Source of the DNA: Candidatus Caenarcanales bacterium
GTDB lineage: Bacteria; Cyanobacteriota; Vampirovibrionia; LMEP-6097
Direction of reading: 5' to 3'
Length of the DNA: 64,000 bases
Assembly: GCA_013216135.1 (NCBI GenBank)
Contig: JABSOS010000004.1
Location: forward strand, 267,939-331,938
Position 1 is the first letter of the stretch, and the number at the start of each line of letters is the position of its first letter. Below are positions 18,199 to 28,496 of this stretch, one piece after another. Made by a program: the position numbers and the translations under genes. Under the pieces are notes generated by a model. It saw nothing but the letters and a program-made list of their open reading frames with translations, did not search any database and was not told the DNA's origin.

Positions 18199-20004
18199 AT
18201 GAAAAGGCTACCAATAATGAGGCTATTTAAGAATAAAGAGTTAACAAGTTTTCTTTCAATGTTTCTTTTAGTAATAATTTTACTTTTATATTTGCCTTTA
18301 AATTTTCCAGAGTATAAAATTGGTCCAATACAAATATATATATATCTATCAATTTCTAAAATTATTAATAATCTTACTATTAGCCATATTCTATTTTATT
18401 TAGGTGTCTTAGCTTATGCTTTCTTAATGCTTATTCAAAAAAATAAAGATAAATCTCTTTTGTTCACTCTCCACTTTAATTCTTGGTTATTTTTTGTTGG
18501 GAGCTTTTTAAGTTTGTTTTATCGCTATAAATTTTATAATGTAATATTTCTCTTCAATATTAAAGATTGCTGGACAGTGAATCAATTTGACTTTATCTTT
18601 GTATTGTCGATTGTATCACTTATTATTAGGTTTTTCCCTAAAAAAATGCAAGAAAAATCTAAAGGACAAGGTTCTCATATTGAAGAAAAATGTAAGGAAG
18701 AGTCTAAAGGGCAAGATGACCCCATTAAAGAAAATGTTCTAGATAAAAGAAACAAGAAAATTGTGAATGATTTATTTACTATTCTTACTAAGTTTGATTA
18801 TGATGAATTTTTTTGTCTTGGCTTAGAAGGATACCTTGGAATTGGTAAAACCAAAATCCTTAAAAATTTATCAAAAAAATTAGAGGAGGAGGAGGAGGAT
18901 GCACACATTCTTTGGTTCCATGCAAATTTATATGAAGATAAGGATCTACAACTATACTTATCTCGTGAAATAAGAGCAAAAGTTGATAACTTTACTTTTA
19001 AGTCTCTAGCTAAAGACTATCATTCTTCAATTCACAATAAGGGTGGATTTATTTCTGAATTCTTTTTACATATTTTAACTAATAGAAAATCAGTTCATGA
19101 ACAAAGAGACGATATGAAAAAAGTACTTAAAGGTGAGATAATATATATCATTATTGAAGATATTGATACATTAAGTGACGAAAGACTAAGTTCAATCTGT
19201 CGTGTTTTGAAAAGTTATGAGGACTTTGGCAATCTCAGAATGATTCTTTCTTATAATCGAAGAAATTTACTTAAATCAATAAATCGCCTTAGCTTACCTG
19301 TTGGTTTTCTTGATAGTCATATCCATTCTGAGTATGTAATACCTTATATGGTGGATAAAGACGTTCAAGATTTATTTGGTGATTATTTAGAAGAATTTTG
19401 TAATGATACTCCAGATTTATTTAGTCCAAAGGTAAAGAAGAATGGTGCAACACTTGAAAAATGCCTGAATCCTATAAAAGAGAGCATAAAACTAAACTCT
19501 CCAGAGGTTGAAACAACTTATTTATCAACGCATATTGGTATACCAAGGAATATGAAAAAGATTTTTCGTACGTTTCTTTCAAAGTTGTACATCTATCAAG
19601 AGTCTTGCAAGAGAATTCAAGAAGAGGAAGAGGAAGAGGAAGAGGAAGAGGAAGAGGAAGAGGAAGAGGAAGAGAAAGAGGTTTACAAATTTATTCGTAC
19701 ACTTTTCTATTTTTCAATTGTTGAAATTTTGTTACCATATGAATTTGAAAACTTGAAAACTATTAAAGATGTTGTAGGATTAGCTCGAAGAATTAAACAA
19801 ATGACAGATGAGCTTAAAAAAACAACAAATAATCAAGACGATGCTGGCTTAGACTGTAATGCTATTGAAAAGGATCCTCGTAAGATTTCAGTTGTAATTT
19901 ACTTATTAAAAAAGATTTATAAACAAGTTAAAGATGATAGAGATAAGTGTTTTCATGAAAAGTTTTTTCAAGTTGATTTGGAAAACAAAAAAAACGTTAC
20001 TTAA
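18199..20004 (+). CDS. KAP-family-like membrane P-loop NTPase
   Basis: About four hydrophobic segments in the first 150 residues precede a cytoplasmic P-loop domain. Walker A is GYLGIGKT (211-218), Walker B IIYIIIEDID (about 315-324), and SYNRRN resembles a sensor region. This layout fits KAP NTPases, a family with phage-exclusion members such as PifA. Residues 475-492 are an uninterrupted Glu tract encoded by nine perfect GAAGAG units, an in-frame microsatellite. The gene stands alone between dxr and the ETF genes, on the opposite strand to both, which is compatible with acquired DNA. Role in defence or membrane organisation is inference. Confidence 0.7.
   Translation: MKRLPIMRLFKNKELTSFLSMFLLVIILLLYLPLNFPEYKIGPIQIYIYLSISKIINNLTISHILFYLGVLAYAFLMLIQKNKDKSLLFTLHFNSWLFFVGSFLSLFYRYKFYNVIFLFNIKDCWTVNQFDFIFVLSIVSLIIRFFPKKMQEKSKGQGSHIEEKCKEESKGQDDPIKENVLDKRNKKIVNDLFTILTKFDYDEFFCLGLEGYLGIGKTKILKNLSKKLEEEEEDAHILWFHANLYEDKDLQLYLSREIRAKVDNFTFKSLAKDYHSSIHNKGGFISEFFLHILTNRKSVHEQRDDMKKVLKGEIIYIIIEDIDTLSDERLSSICRVLKSYEDFGNLRMILSYNRRNLLKSINRLSLPVGFLDSHIHSEYVIPYMVDKDVQDLFGDYLEEFCNDTPDLFSPKVKKNGATLEKCLNPIKESIKLNSPEVETTYLSTHIGIPRNMKKIFRTFLSKLYIYQESCKRIQEEEEEEEEEEEEEEEEEEKEVYKFIRTLFYFSIVEILLPYEFENLKTIKDVVGLARRIKQMTDELKKTTNNQDDAGLDCNAIEKDPRKISVVIYLLKKIYKQVKDDRDKCFHEKFFQVDLENKKNVT
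19621..19680 (+). repeat. GAAGAG hexanucleotide microsatellite inside the KAP-like gene
   Basis: Nine perfect tandem GAAGAG units (19621-19674) and one imperfect unit (AAAGAG) encode an 18-residue Glu run followed by Lys-Glu. Because the unit is six bases, copy-number change alters protein length without a frameshift. Confidence 0.95.
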
Positions 20005-20082
20005 CCCTTTTCTTAACCATGATATATCCTATTTTTATTGTATTTAGTTTATTCAATTTACGTAAATCTAAGTAGTTTGTTT

Positions 20083-21846
20083 TTATAACCCAATAAAATC
20101 AGGTCCAGAACCAGCATAAGAAGGATTAACTCTCAAATTTTGCTCAGGACAAACCAGTTCACAAGTTCTACACTGAACACAGTTCTCAAGTGACATACCG
20201 TGTACTTTTACATTATTATCACTAATATCAAGCCTATGAACCTCTGCTGTACAATCAGATACACAAGGAACATCTAAATTCTTAGCTTCGTATCTCTGAA
20301 TACAACTTAAACAAGTTTCAGCACTAAATTCATCGATGTGATCTGGATGCTCATCATAGTGCGTATTTGCGTAGAAAACAGCGTCTTCTCTGTTGTAAAC
20401 AGTGTTTTTCGCAAAGTCTTTATCTGAAGCACATCTTGCAATTAAATCCTTATCAAAATCAGGATCAATATGAAGGTATCCAGCTTTATAAGTAACTTCT
20501 TCTTTAAGTTCTTTAGCGTTATTAAGTAACTGAGCGGCTCTTAAAGCAGCTTTAGCTCTTTTCACTGGGTTTTCTAAACCTAATTTCACAGAACCTATGT
20601 ATGGACTTCCAGTCTTATCAACTGATTCTAAAACAGTCGGTAAGTAGTCTCTGAGTAATTCTGGGTTTTCGCCAAAGGCTTTTCTAAAGTATCTATTTTC
20701 TTTGAATTTATCCATGTATGGAGATTCAAGTAATTTAGTTTGGTACTTAGATAATCTAGCTTCACTAAAATCATCTGCTGCAACTGCTCCATAAGCTACC
20801 TTAGCGGCTAGATAACCAGATTCGATAGCTTTATCTACTCCAGCTAGTGACTTAACATCAAGTAAACCTAACGCGTCACCTAAGAATATAGCACCATCTA
20901 CTTGGAATTTTTTAGGTAAGCTTGCGTAACCACCCTCTGGTAAGACAGCTGCACCATAGTGCATTAATTCAGCACCTTCTAAAACTTTTTGTAACCAAGG
21001 ATGTTTTTTATATTCTTGGAGTTGTTTCTGTGGGTGAATATTAGGATTTTCACTATCAAGTGAAATTACTAAACCTATAGTTAAACGTTTATTTTGTAAA
21101 CCATAGATGAAACCACCACCTAGAGTACCATCTAGAGTAGGGTAACCTAAAGTATGCCAAACTTTTCCTTTAAGATCTTCACTATGCTCAGCAAGTTTCC
21201 AAGTCTCTTTCACTCCTACAGACCAGATTTGAGGATTAGTTTCTAAATTGAATTTCTTGATAATGTCTTTAGAAAGGAAACCTTTATCTCCGAAGCAAGT
21301 TAACTTCGCGTAAAGGATATCATCCTGGTCATTTCCGGTTCTATCAACTTTAACACCGACTACTTTCTCAGCTTCATAAACAACTTCAGTAGCAGCAAAG
21401 CCAGGAAAGAAATCTATTTTCACATTAGGAACGTCTTTAACTTTCTCCATTAATTGCTTTGCCATCCAAGAAACAACTTGAGAAAGAGTAAGAATATAGT
21501 AGCCTTCTTTACAGAAATCAGGAGCAGCAGCTCTAGTGATTAAAGATGGTACATCCCATTTCTTCTCTGTACCCATGATAGAGAAGTAACTTTTATTACA
21601 GATAGCTTCGATTGGCATATTGTCAGCTACATGGTTCGGGTAAACTTTATTGAAAATTGATGGGTTAACTACAGCACCTGAAACTATGTGAGAGCCAAAG
21701 TCTTTAGCTTTTTCAAGTATTGCAATTGAGAATTTTAAATCTGGATTAGCTTTAGCTTTTTCTAAAAGTGTGTGCGCCAAGCTTAAGTTTGAAGGACTAC
21801 CACCTACTAAAGCGATGTCATATTCAATTCTGTCAGTGTTATGCAT
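20083..21846 (-). CDS. Electron transfer flavoprotein:quinone oxidoreductase
   Basis: Membrane-associated flavoprotein moving electrons from reduced ETF to the quinone pool. The N-terminus has an FAD-binding Rossmann signature (GGSPSNLSLA), with a second FAD motif near AIFLGDALGLLDVKS. The C-terminus has the ferredoxin-like motif CVQCRTCELVCPEQNLRVNP. An additional upstream CLSC...PCVSDC group may shape or add a cluster. At 587 aa it is near the usual length. It overlaps etfA by eight bases and is last in an etfB-etfA-ETF:QO operon, so the three act as one electron-transfer module. Confidence 0.92.
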   Translation of the reverse strand: MHNTDRIEYDIALVGGSPSNLSLAHTLLEKAKANPDLKFSIAILEKAKDFGSHIVSGAVVNPSIFNKVYPNHVADNMPIEAICNKSYFSIMGTEKKWDVPSLITRAAAPDFCKEGYYILTLSQVVSWMAKQLMEKVKDVPNVKIDFFPGFAATEVVYEAEKVVGVKVDRTGNDQDDILYAKLTCFGDKGFLSKDIIKKFNLETNPQIWSVGVKETWKLAEHSEDLKGKVWHTLGYPTLDGTLGGGFIYGLQNKRLTIGLVISLDSENPNIHPQKQLQEYKKHPWLQKVLEGAELMHYGAAVLPEGGYASLPKKFQVDGAIFLGDALGLLDVKSLAGVDKAIESGYLAAKVAYGAVAADDFSEARLSKYQTKLLESPYMDKFKENRYFRKAFGENPELLRDYLPTVLESVDKTGSPYIGSVKLGLENPVKRAKAALRAAQLLNNAKELKEEVTYKAGYLHIDPDFDKDLIARCASDKDFAKNTVYNREDAVFYANTHYDEHPDHIDEFSAETCLSCIQRYEAKNLDVPCVSDCTAEVHRLDISDNNVKVHGMSLENCVQCRTCELVCPEQNLRVNPSYAGSGPDFIGL

Positions 21847-22912
21847 TTTTTAATTCCTTGTTTTCAGAGTTTCTTTTTGATTTAATTTGGTTAATCATTT
21901 CTGGAATGACTTGATAAAGATCACCTACGATTCCGTGATCTGCAAAAGAGAAAATAGGTGCGTCTGGATCTTTATTAATAGCGATAATATGATCAGATTT
22001 CTGCATGCCTACTCTATGTTGAAGTGCACCAGAGATACCACAGGCGATATAAATTTTAGGTCTTACTGTTTTTCCAGTTTGTCCTACTTGGTGTGGGTAG
22101 TCTATCCATGAAAGATCGACAATTTTTCTAGAAGCACCGATAACTGAATTCTCAAAACAGTCAGCGAGCTGTTTTAGAAGATCAATTCCTTCACCTGAAC
22201 CTAAACCATAACCACCAGCTACTATTACATCAGCTGCTGTGATATCGACTTTAGTCTCAAGCTCACGGATAGTTTCTTTAATTTCTACACGGTAGTCACT
22301 GCCCTGAAAATTACAAGCAACATTCACCACTTCAACTTCTGGAGCTGAGTCAAGCATTTCAGGTTTAGGGAAAACACCTGGACGAATTGTCGCCATCTGT
22401 GGGTCTTTCCAGGGTCCTAAGATTCTTGCTTTTAAAGATTCACCGAAACTAGGTCTTGAAGCGTATAAACACTCTGGAAAATACCCAAGTTTAGTTTCAT
22501 CTGTTCCTGATGTGTGCTCATAAGGGCCAATATCAAGTTCAATCGTATCTGCTGTTAAACCTGTTTCAAAGAAAGCAGCTACTCTAGGAGCTAAATCTCT
22601 ACCTGTAGTAGTAGAACCCATTAAAAGAGTGTGAGGTGGAGTTGTCCACTTACCTAACTCATCAACGATAACTCTTCTGTAGTGTAAAGTTTTATATTCA
22701 GCCAGCTCTTGGTGGTCTGCGAGATACACTTTTTGAGCTCCAGCTTTAATTACTTCTTGGACAGCATCTTGCATATTGTGACCGATCACAAAACATGTAA
22801 GATGCTGTCCAAGTTTTAATGCTAATTTTTTTCCTTCACCTAGTAATTCTAGTGTTACAGGCGCTACTTTTGAGCCGACTTGCTCGGCTACAACCATTAC
22901 TTCTCCAGCCAT
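21839..22912 (-). CDS. etfA: Electron transfer flavoprotein alpha subunit
   Basis: FAD-binding subunit of the ETF heterodimer. The C-terminal FAD domain is well conserved (GYGLGSGEG, HQVGQTGKTVRPKIYIACG, SGALQHRVGM, INKDPDAPIFSFADHGIVGD). The N-terminal half is the usual alpha/beta nucleotide-fold domain. Length of 357 aa is slightly above the common 310-330. Its start overlaps the etfB stop by one base and its end overlaps the ETF:QO start, indicating translational coupling. Confidence 0.95.
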   Translation of the reverse strand: MAGEVMVVAEQVGSKVAPVTLELLGEGKKLALKLGQHLTCFVIGHNMQDAVQEVIKAGAQKVYLADHQELAEYKTLHYRRVIVDELGKWTTPPHTLLMGSTTTGRDLAPRVAAFFETGLTADTIELDIGPYEHTSGTDETKLGYFPECLYASRPSFGESLKARILGPWKDPQMATIRPGVFPKPEMLDSAPEVEVVNVACNFQGSDYRVEIKETIRELETKVDITAADVIVAGGYGLGSGEGIDLLKQLADCFENSVIGASRKIVDLSWIDYPHQVGQTGKTVRPKIYIACGISGALQHRVGMQKSDHIIAINKDPDAPIFSFADHGIVGDLYQVIPEMINQIKSKRNSENKELKNA

Positions 22913-23775
22913 TATATTTTTACAAACTCCTCTAATATAGGTAAGCCTTGAACAACTTCTCCGACTAAGTCAGGAACTGATTTTCCTTGATGCATTTTAC
23001 AGTTACCACCGACAACACCAATTTTCCAAGTCTTAGAAACGATAGTCGGTGAGCCAGCTAAACCACATCTTAGTTCTTCAGCGTGGCATGCATCTAAATC
23101 GATGATTTCAACGAACTTAGCCTGTTCTTCTTTAGACGATCTTTTTATGTCTTGAACAAACTGAGCACCACGGAGAGTTTTAAATTTAAGCTTTTGATAG
23201 CTGTTAGCGATCGTGATTAAAGATGGTAGCTGAGCTTTAACTAACTGGGTTCCACCTTCGATAATTTTCTTAGCGTGCACTTCGTTATCAGAAATAGAAA
23301 AATCTTCACAATATGTAATTTGAGTAAAATCTAATCTTTCTGAAATTTCAGGCCCTACTTGAGCAGTATCACCATCTGTCGTTTGTAAGCCACAGAAAAT
23401 AAGATCTCCAGGACGACCATTTTGCTTAAAAGCGTATTCTAAAGTCTGGCAAAGAGCATAAGATGTAGCGAGCGTATCAGAGGCAGCTAAACGTCTATCA
23501 GATAGCATCAAAGTATTATCAGCGCCATGCTCGAGAGCTTGATAAAGAATATCAATTGCTGGTGGTGGACCCATAGTTACAGCAGTAACTTTAGAATTTG
23601 GACCACCCATTTTTTTAGCGTTTAGAGCAGCTTGGAGTGCATACGCGTCAAATGGGTTTAACATTTTTCCAGCTTTAGCCCTATCTATAGTTCCATCTGG
23701 GTTAACACCTGCTTTCGATCTCGTATCAGGTACCTGTTTAATCAGAACATATATGTCTAAGTCTTTGTTATTCAT
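22912..23775 (-). CDS. etfB: Electron transfer flavoprotein beta subunit
   Basis: Partner of EtfA. It begins with the family signature LIKQVPDTRS and NPFDAYALQAAL, and carries the AMP/adenine-binding region (VTMGPP, LSDRRLAASDTLATSYAL, GLQTTDGDTAQVGPEIS). The 287 aa are modestly longer than typical (about 250-260). First gene of the three-gene operon, preceded by a TATAAA-like sequence close to the ATG. Confidence 0.95.
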   Translation of the reverse strand: MNNKDLDIYVLIKQVPDTRSKAGVNPDGTIDRAKAGKMLNPFDAYALQAALNAKKMGGPNSKVTAVTMGPPPAIDILYQALEHGADNTLMLSDRRLAASDTLATSYALCQTLEYAFKQNGRPGDLIFCGLQTTDGDTAQVGPEISERLDFTQITYCEDFSISDNEVHAKKIIEGGTQLVKAQLPSLITIANSYQKLKFKTLRGAQFVQDIKRSSKEEQAKFVEIIDLDACHAEELRCGLAGSPTIVSKTWKIGVVGGNCKMHQGKSVPDLVGEVVQGLPILEEFVKI

Positions 23776-23828
23776 GATTCATTTATATATTGGCTTACTT
23801 TTCCAGTTTTGATTAAAAACTTTTGAAA

Positions 23829-23859
23829 TTATCTAAACTTAGGCTGAACAAATTTAGAT
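23829..23859. terminator. Possible weak terminator hairpin after frr
   Basis: TATCTAAA/TTTAGATA form an 8-bp A/T-rich stem around a 15-base loop overlapping the frr stop codon, followed on the minus strand by a T-rich stretch. The stem lacks G/C pairs, so this is tentative. Confidence 0.3.
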
Positions 23860-24387
23860 AGTAAGTAATTCTTTTTCTTTACTGTTAGAAAGTTCGTCAA
23901 TCTTTGCTATGTATTTATCGGTAACTTTCTGAACTTCATTAGAAAAATTTCTAGATTCGTCTTCAGTCATCTCATCAGATTTCTTAGCGTCGTTTAAAAC
24001 ATCTCTTCTAACGTTTCTTACAGCAACCTTTCCTTCTTCGATAATTTTCTTAGTTTGCTTAACTAATTCTTCTCTTCTATCTTTAGTAAGTTCAGGGATA
24101 TTGATGATGATCTTCTTACCATCATTACTAGGGTTAAGTCCTAGGTCACTTTCGATAATCGCTTTTTCGATTTCAGCTAAAGCTGACATATCGAAAGGAT
24201 TAATTACTAAAGTTCTTCCTTCTGGTACAGAAATATTAGCAATACCTTTTAATGGGGTCTTAGATCCGTAATACTCAACGTTTACTCTATCTAAAATTCC
24301 AGGATTTGCTCTTCCTGTTCTGATGGTCATAAGTTCTTTCTCAACGACCTCTACTGCTTTTTCCATGCGATTTTCGTAGTCTGACAT
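23854..24387 (-). CDS. frr: Ribosome recycling factor
   Basis: Splits post-termination ribosomes together with EF-G. The sequence has the family pattern LMTIRTGRANPGILDRVNVEYYGS near the N-terminus and LTKDRREELVKQTKKIIEEGKVAVRNVRRD in the helical bundle. Length of 177 aa is close to the normal 185. TATTAT ends seven bases before the ATG and there is no Shine-Dalgarno sequence, so the transcript is probably leaderless. The usual partners tsf and pyrH are not adjacent here. Confidence 0.96.
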   Translation of the reverse strand: MSDYENRMEKAVEVVEKELMTIRTGRANPGILDRVNVEYYGSKTPLKGIANISVPEGRTLVINPFDMSALAEIEKAIIESDLGLNPSNDGKKIIINIPELTKDRREELVKQTKKIIEEGKVAVRNVRRDVLNDAKKSDEMTEDESRNFSNEVQKVTDKYIAKIDELSNSKEKELLTI

Positions 24388-24448
24388 ATAAGCAATAATA
24401 CACCTAAAAAAAATTTTTTCAATAAGAATTAATAAAATTAAACAAAAA

Positions 24449-26587
24449 ATGAAACTTTTTTCTAGTATGATTTATCTAGATATGGCCCCTAATCAGATAA
24501 TTTATATAAGTATTTTCGCTGGTTTCTTAGCAATTATTTTTGGTCTTTTATATTCTTTCTGGATATTCCGCTTGGATACAGGAAATGAGAAGATGCAGTT
24601 AATCGCTAATGCGATCCAGGACGGTGCAATGGCTTACCTAAAAAGGCAATACATGACTATAGCGATAGTCGGTGTAATACTTGCCTTAATCATTTACTTC
24701 ACTCTTGGCTTAAAGATTTGTATCGGTTTCTTAATCGGTGCGATTTTAAGTGGTGCTACCGGTTTTATCGGTATGATCGTTTCAGTTAACTCAAATGTAA
24801 GAACTGCACAAGCAGCTAACTATGGAATCACTAGAGCCCTAGATGTTGCATTCAGAGGTGGCGCGGTTACAGGTTTACTCGTTGTAGGTTTAGGCTTACT
24901 TGGAGTAACTTTATTCTTTGCTTACTTAATTAATGCTTTCCCTGACCAAATAGAAGATAACGTAAAAGCTTTAATCGGTCTTGCTTTTGGTTCTAGTTTA
25001 ATTTCGGTTTTCGCTAGACTTGGTGGTGGTATTTTCACTAAGGCAGCTGACGTTGGTGCTGACCTTGTAGGTAAAGTTGAGGCTGGAATTCCAGAAGATG
25101 ATCCTAGAAACCCTGCGGTTATCGCTGATAACGTAGGTGATAATGTTGGTGATTGTGCTGGTATGGCAGCCGACTTATTTGAAACTTATGCAGTAACTGC
25201 AACAGCAGTTATGTTACTTGGTTACCTTCTATACCCTAAAGAAGTTGAAGCTGGTAACTTATCTACAGTTTTATATCCACTAGCTATGGGAGCTACAGCT
25301 ATCGTTGCTTCTATTCTAGGTAATTTTTTTGTTAAGCTCGGCAGAAGTAATAACGTTATGAGAGCTTTATATAAAGGTCTTATCGTAAGTGGAATTGTTG
25401 CTGCTGTAGGTTTTTACTTCATTACTGATTTAGTTTTAGTTGATATGCCTTATGCAAACATTAACTATTTCTATGCAGCTTTAATCGGTTTAGCTTTAAC
25501 AGGTTTATTTGTTGTTATTACTGAATACTATACTTCTACAGAGTTTTCTCCAGTCAAAAAGATTGCTTCAGCTTCTGAGTCTGGTCACGCGACTAACATC
25601 ATTGCTGGTTTAGCGATCTCTATGGAGTCTACAGCAGCGCCTATCATCATTATCGTAGCTGCGATGATCTCAGCTTACTCTTTAGCTGGAATTTATGGTG
25701 TTGGAGTTGCTGCGATGAGCATGCTTTCTATGGCTGGAATAATTGTTGCGTTAGACTCTTATGGTCCGATTACAGATAATGCTGGTGGTATTGCTGAGAT
25801 GGCTGGAATGGATTCTAAAGTAAGAGCTATCACTGATCCATTAGATGCTGTGGGTAACACTACTAAGGCTGTTACTAAAGGTTATGCGATCGGTTCAGCT
25901 GCACTTGCTTCTATCGTATTATTCAAGTGTTTCAAAGCTGACTTAATGCAAGCTATCGAAAGACACAATATTGATTTCGGTACTGAGCTTGTTATGCCTA
26001 ACTTTGATATTTCTGATCCATACGTAATGTCTGGTTTATTCATTGGTGGTATGATTCCATTTTTATTTAGTGCATTTGCTATGCAATCAGTGGGGAAAGT
26101 TGCTGGTGATGTTGTAAATGAAGTTAGAAGACAGTTTAGTGAAATCCCTGGGATTATGAAGTTTGAATCTAAGCCTGATTACGCTACTTGTGTTGATATC
26201 GTAACGAAAGGTGCGATTAGAGAGATGGTAATTCCTGCTTTACTTCCTGTTTTAATTCCGATTTTAATCGCTTTTGTAGGTGTTACTTACCTAAACTCTT
26301 ATGAGCCTATGTCTTCAGCTAGAGTTATGGGGGGTATTTTAGTCGGTAGTATTATTACTGGTCTTTTCCAAGCTATTTCTATGACTTCTGGTGGTGGAGC
26401 TTGGGATAATGCTAAAAAATATGTAGAAGATGGTCACTGTGGTGGTAAAGGTTCAGAAGCTCATAAAGCGTCTGTAACTGGTGATACTGTTGGTGATCCA
26501 TATAAAGATACAGCTGGTCCAGCTATTAACCCGATGATTAAGATTCTTAATATCATTGCGTTACTATTAGTATCTTTCTTAATTTAA
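24449..26587 (+). CDS. hppA: K+-insensitive membrane-bound proton-pumping pyrophosphatase
   Basis: Couples pyrophosphate hydrolysis to proton pumping across the inner membrane. About 15-16 membrane helices span 712 aa. Catalytic motifs include [31 protein letters not shown] and [10 protein letters not shown]. The position that separates the classes reads GNTTKA (Lys), the K+-independent type; K+-dependent enzymes have Ala there. Divergent from frr and followed by a strong terminator, so monocistronic. It indicates energy saving by PPi in this organism. Confidence 0.95.
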   Translation: MKLFSSMIYLDMAPNQIIYISIFAGFLAIIFGLLYSFWIFRLDTGNEKMQLIANAIQDGAMAYLKRQYMTIAIVGVILALIIYFTLGLKICIGFLIGAILSGATGFIGMIVSVNSNVRTAQAANYGITRALDVAFRGGAVTGLLVVGLGLLGVTLFFAYLINAFPDQIEDNVKALIGLAFGSSLISVFARLGGGIFTKAADVGADLVGKVEAGIPEDDPRNPAVIADNVGDNVGDCAGMAADLFETYAVTATAVMLLGYLLYPKEVEAGNLSTVLYPLAMGATAIVASILGNFFVKLGRSNNVMRALYKGLIVSGIVAAVGFYFITDLVLVDMPYANINYFYAALIGLALTGLFVVITEYYTSTEFSPVKKIASASESGHATNIIAGLAISMESTAAPIIIIVAAMISAYSLAGIYGVGVAAMSMLSMAGIIVALDSYGPITDNAGGIAEMAGMDSKVRAITDPLDAVGNTTKAVTKGYAIGSAALASIVLFKCFKADLMQAIERHNIDFGTELVMPNFDISDPYVMSGLFIGGMIPFLFSAFAMQSVGKVAGDVVNEVRRQFSEIPGIMKFESKPDYATCVDIVTKGAIREMVIPALLPVLIPILIAFVGVTYLNSYEPMSSARVMGGILVGSIITGLFQAISMTSGGGAWDNAKKYVEDGHCGGKGSEAHKASVTGDTVGDPYKDTAGPAINPMIKILNIIALLLVSFLI

Positions 26588-26621
26588 TAGGTAAAATCTA
26601 TAGAGCTTCTTAATAGAGATA

Positions 26622-26650
26622 AGCCCCCAGCTTGGGGGCTTTTTCTTTTT
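26622..26650 (+). terminator. Rho-independent terminator of hppA
   Basis: AGCCCCC and GGGGGCT form a perfect G/C stem around a short AGCTT loop, followed directly by TTTTTCTTTTT. It lies about 35 bp after the hppA stop codon. Confidence 0.92.
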
Positions 26651-26671
26651 ATATTTAGTTTTGACTGAACC

Positions 26672-26842
26672 TTAGTAGTCCATTTCAGTATCTATATCAT
26701 CTTTTTCTCGATATTCTGAGTTCATTAGACCTTCTATGCCATCATGCAAACTCATACCCTCTACTAAGTCACATATATCTTCTTCATTTTCTAGTTCATA
26801 GTACTCATCCATGAAGTTTTCTAGATATAATCCGTCGTTCAT
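26672..26842 (-). CDS. Small acidic protein (56 aa)
   Basis: Highly acidic, Tyr/Met-containing peptide (MNDGLYLENFMDEYYELENE...) with no recognised family and no membrane segment. The open frame runs ten codons further upstream, but AAGGAG sits seven bases before the ATG at 26842, which fixes the start. It lies between the hppA terminator and nth and looks independently expressed. Confidence 0.6.
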   Translation of the reverse strand: MNDGLYLENFMDEYYELENEEDICDLVEGMSLHDGIEGLMNSEYREKDDIDTEMDY

Positions 26843-26954
26843 TTTTACTCTCCTTCGATGAAATAAATTCATCTTGATGAAAGTTAAATATACGTTTTAT
26901 ATTAAGTTTTGGTTATAAAGTAAGAAATTTTTTGTTCCAGAAATATTAAATTTT

Positions 26955-27626
26955 TTAAGTATTTGATTTATAAGTATCACAATATTTGTTAAGTTCGCAA
27001 TCTGCGCACTGTGGGCGCCTTGCTATACAGGTTTCTCGACCATGGGAAATTAACCATAAACTAAACTTATCCCAGTTTTTTTTAGGGACTATTTTATTTA
27101 ACTCAAGTTCAATTTTTTCAGGTTCTTTAGTTTTTGTAATACCAAGTAAATTCGTAATACGCTTAACGTGGGTATCTACTACAACTCCAGCTGATTTTCC
27201 AAACCAATTCCCTAAAACTACATTTGCGGTTTTTCTTCCAACTCCAGCAAGTGCCGTTAATTCTTCTATAGTTTCGGGTATTTCACCATTATGGTGACTC
27301 ATTAATCTTTGAGCCATAGCGATAAGGTTTTTAGCTTTGTTTTTATAAAACCCACAGGATTTAATTACTTCTTCTACATCACTTAATTTAGCGAGTGAAA
27401 GTTTTTTAGGTGTAGGATATTTTTCAAATAAATCTGGAGTAACCATGTTAACTCGATCGTCAGTGCATTGAGCTGAAAGCATTACCGCACAAAGTAATTC
27501 AAAGGCATTATTATGAAATAAGAAACATTCAACATCACCATACTTCTTGTTAAGGATTTTAACTATACTTTTTGTTCTTTTTTTTAGTTCTTCTTCAGGT
27601 TTTTCTTTGGAAACTGTTCTAGGCAT
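26955..27626 (-). CDS. nth: Endonuclease III
   Basis: Base-excision repair glycosylase/AP lyase for oxidised pyrimidines. The helix-hairpin-helix LTALAGVGRKTANVVLGNW contains the catalytic Lys. VVDTHVKR contains the catalytic Asp. The C-terminal CIARRPQCADCELNKYC (C-x6-C-x2-C-x5-C) binds a 4Fe-4S cluster. A TATAAT ends eight bases before the ATG, so the mRNA is probably leaderless. Confidence 0.96.
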   Translation of the reverse strand: MPRTVSKEKPEEELKKRTKSIVKILNKKYGDVECFLFHNNAFELLCAVMLSAQCTDDRVNMVTPDLFEKYPTPKKLSLAKLSDVEEVIKSCGFYKNKAKNLIAMAQRLMSHHNGEIPETIEELTALAGVGRKTANVVLGNWFGKSAGVVVDTHVKRITNLLGITKTKEPEKIELELNKIVPKKNWDKFSLWLISHGRETCIARRPQCADCELNKYCDTYKSNT

Positions 27627-27691
27627 TATAAAGTATTATATTACATTCGCTAAAGGGGATACTTTGTGCTAGGGACTTTTGACCTCGCCTC

Positions 27692-28492
27692 TTACTTGTT
27701 TGGATGAAGGTTTAGTAAATCTTTTAGTTTAATCTTTTTATTTTCAGCTGAGCTAATTTTATCGACAACTGGTTTTAAGACTTCTTCATTTAATTTTAGA
27801 ATTGAGTAAAGTTCTGGAATTTCTCCTTTCTGTTCATATTCTTTAAGCATAATTTCTTTTAAGTATTCTAAGATTTCATTTCTAGAGAGGCTATCATCTA
27901 ACCCATATTTTTCTTTTACTCTGTATAGAGCATTATTGATTTGCTTTCTAGTACTAGCTAAATCTTCCGCTATTTGTGCTGTAGTTTTTCCCAGTATCAT
28001 TGAACTTATAATTGCAAATTCATGTAAGGTCATTTTACCTATATTTTCATATTTATCTTCTTTTTGTTTAAGTGAGCTTATGATGATATTCTTCTCTCCA
28101 GATAAAACTCTGTTTAGGATTTCTCTACATTGATTTTTATCAGCTTCAAATTTAGCACCTAAAAATACAGCGTTAATTTCTAATTGTTTTGCTTTTAAAA
28201 CTATTGAACTTTCAAATGATGCTGTAAATAAAATGATTTTAGTTTTAGGGGAGTGAGCCTTAATCCACCCTGCAAGTAAGATACCACTATTTTTAAGTCC
28301 AGTAGAGGATTCTGAAAGTTCACCAAGATAACAATCCAACCAAACTAAATTAGGTTTGATTTCCTTAAATGCCTGCTCCGCTTCCTCACTAGTTTTACAA
28401 AATCTTTTTACTTCAAGAGATGGTTCTAGAACTGATTTAATATAGTCCCAACTTACAATTTGATCTTCAACTACTATGGCTGTGTTCTTCAT
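27692..28492 (-). CDS. Response regulator with receiver and LuxR-like HTH domain
   Basis: An N-terminal receiver domain has acidic pocket E9/D10, phosphoacceptor Asp53 (WLDCYLGE) and Thr near 90 (LFTAS). A LuxR/FixJ-type helix-turn-helix follows at about 150-215 (MTLHEFAIISSMILGKTTAQIAEDLASTRKQINNAL...), then about 40 extra helical residues. It is the last gene of the Tad operon, four bases after a tiny pseudopilin-like gene, and likely controls pilus expression. No kinase gene is adjacent. Confidence 0.8.
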   Translation of the reverse strand: MKNTAIVVEDQIVSWDYIKSVLEPSLEVKRFCKTSEEAEQAFKEIKPNLVWLDCYLGELSESSTGLKNSGILLAGWIKAHSPKTKIILFTASFESSIVLKAKQLEINAVFLGAKFEADKNQCREILNRVLSGEKNIIISSLKQKEDKYENIGKMTLHEFAIISSMILGKTTAQIAEDLASTRKQINNALYRVKEKYGLDDSLSRNEILEYLKEIMLKEYEQKGEIPELYSILKLNEEVLKPVVDKISSAENKKIKLKDLLNLHPNK

Positions 28493-28496
28493 GGTA

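Noticed and set aside
19621-19680. GAAGAG repeats as a CRISPR-like or regulatory array
   Set aside because: The unit is six bases with no spacers and lies in frame inside a gene, so it is a coding microsatellite.
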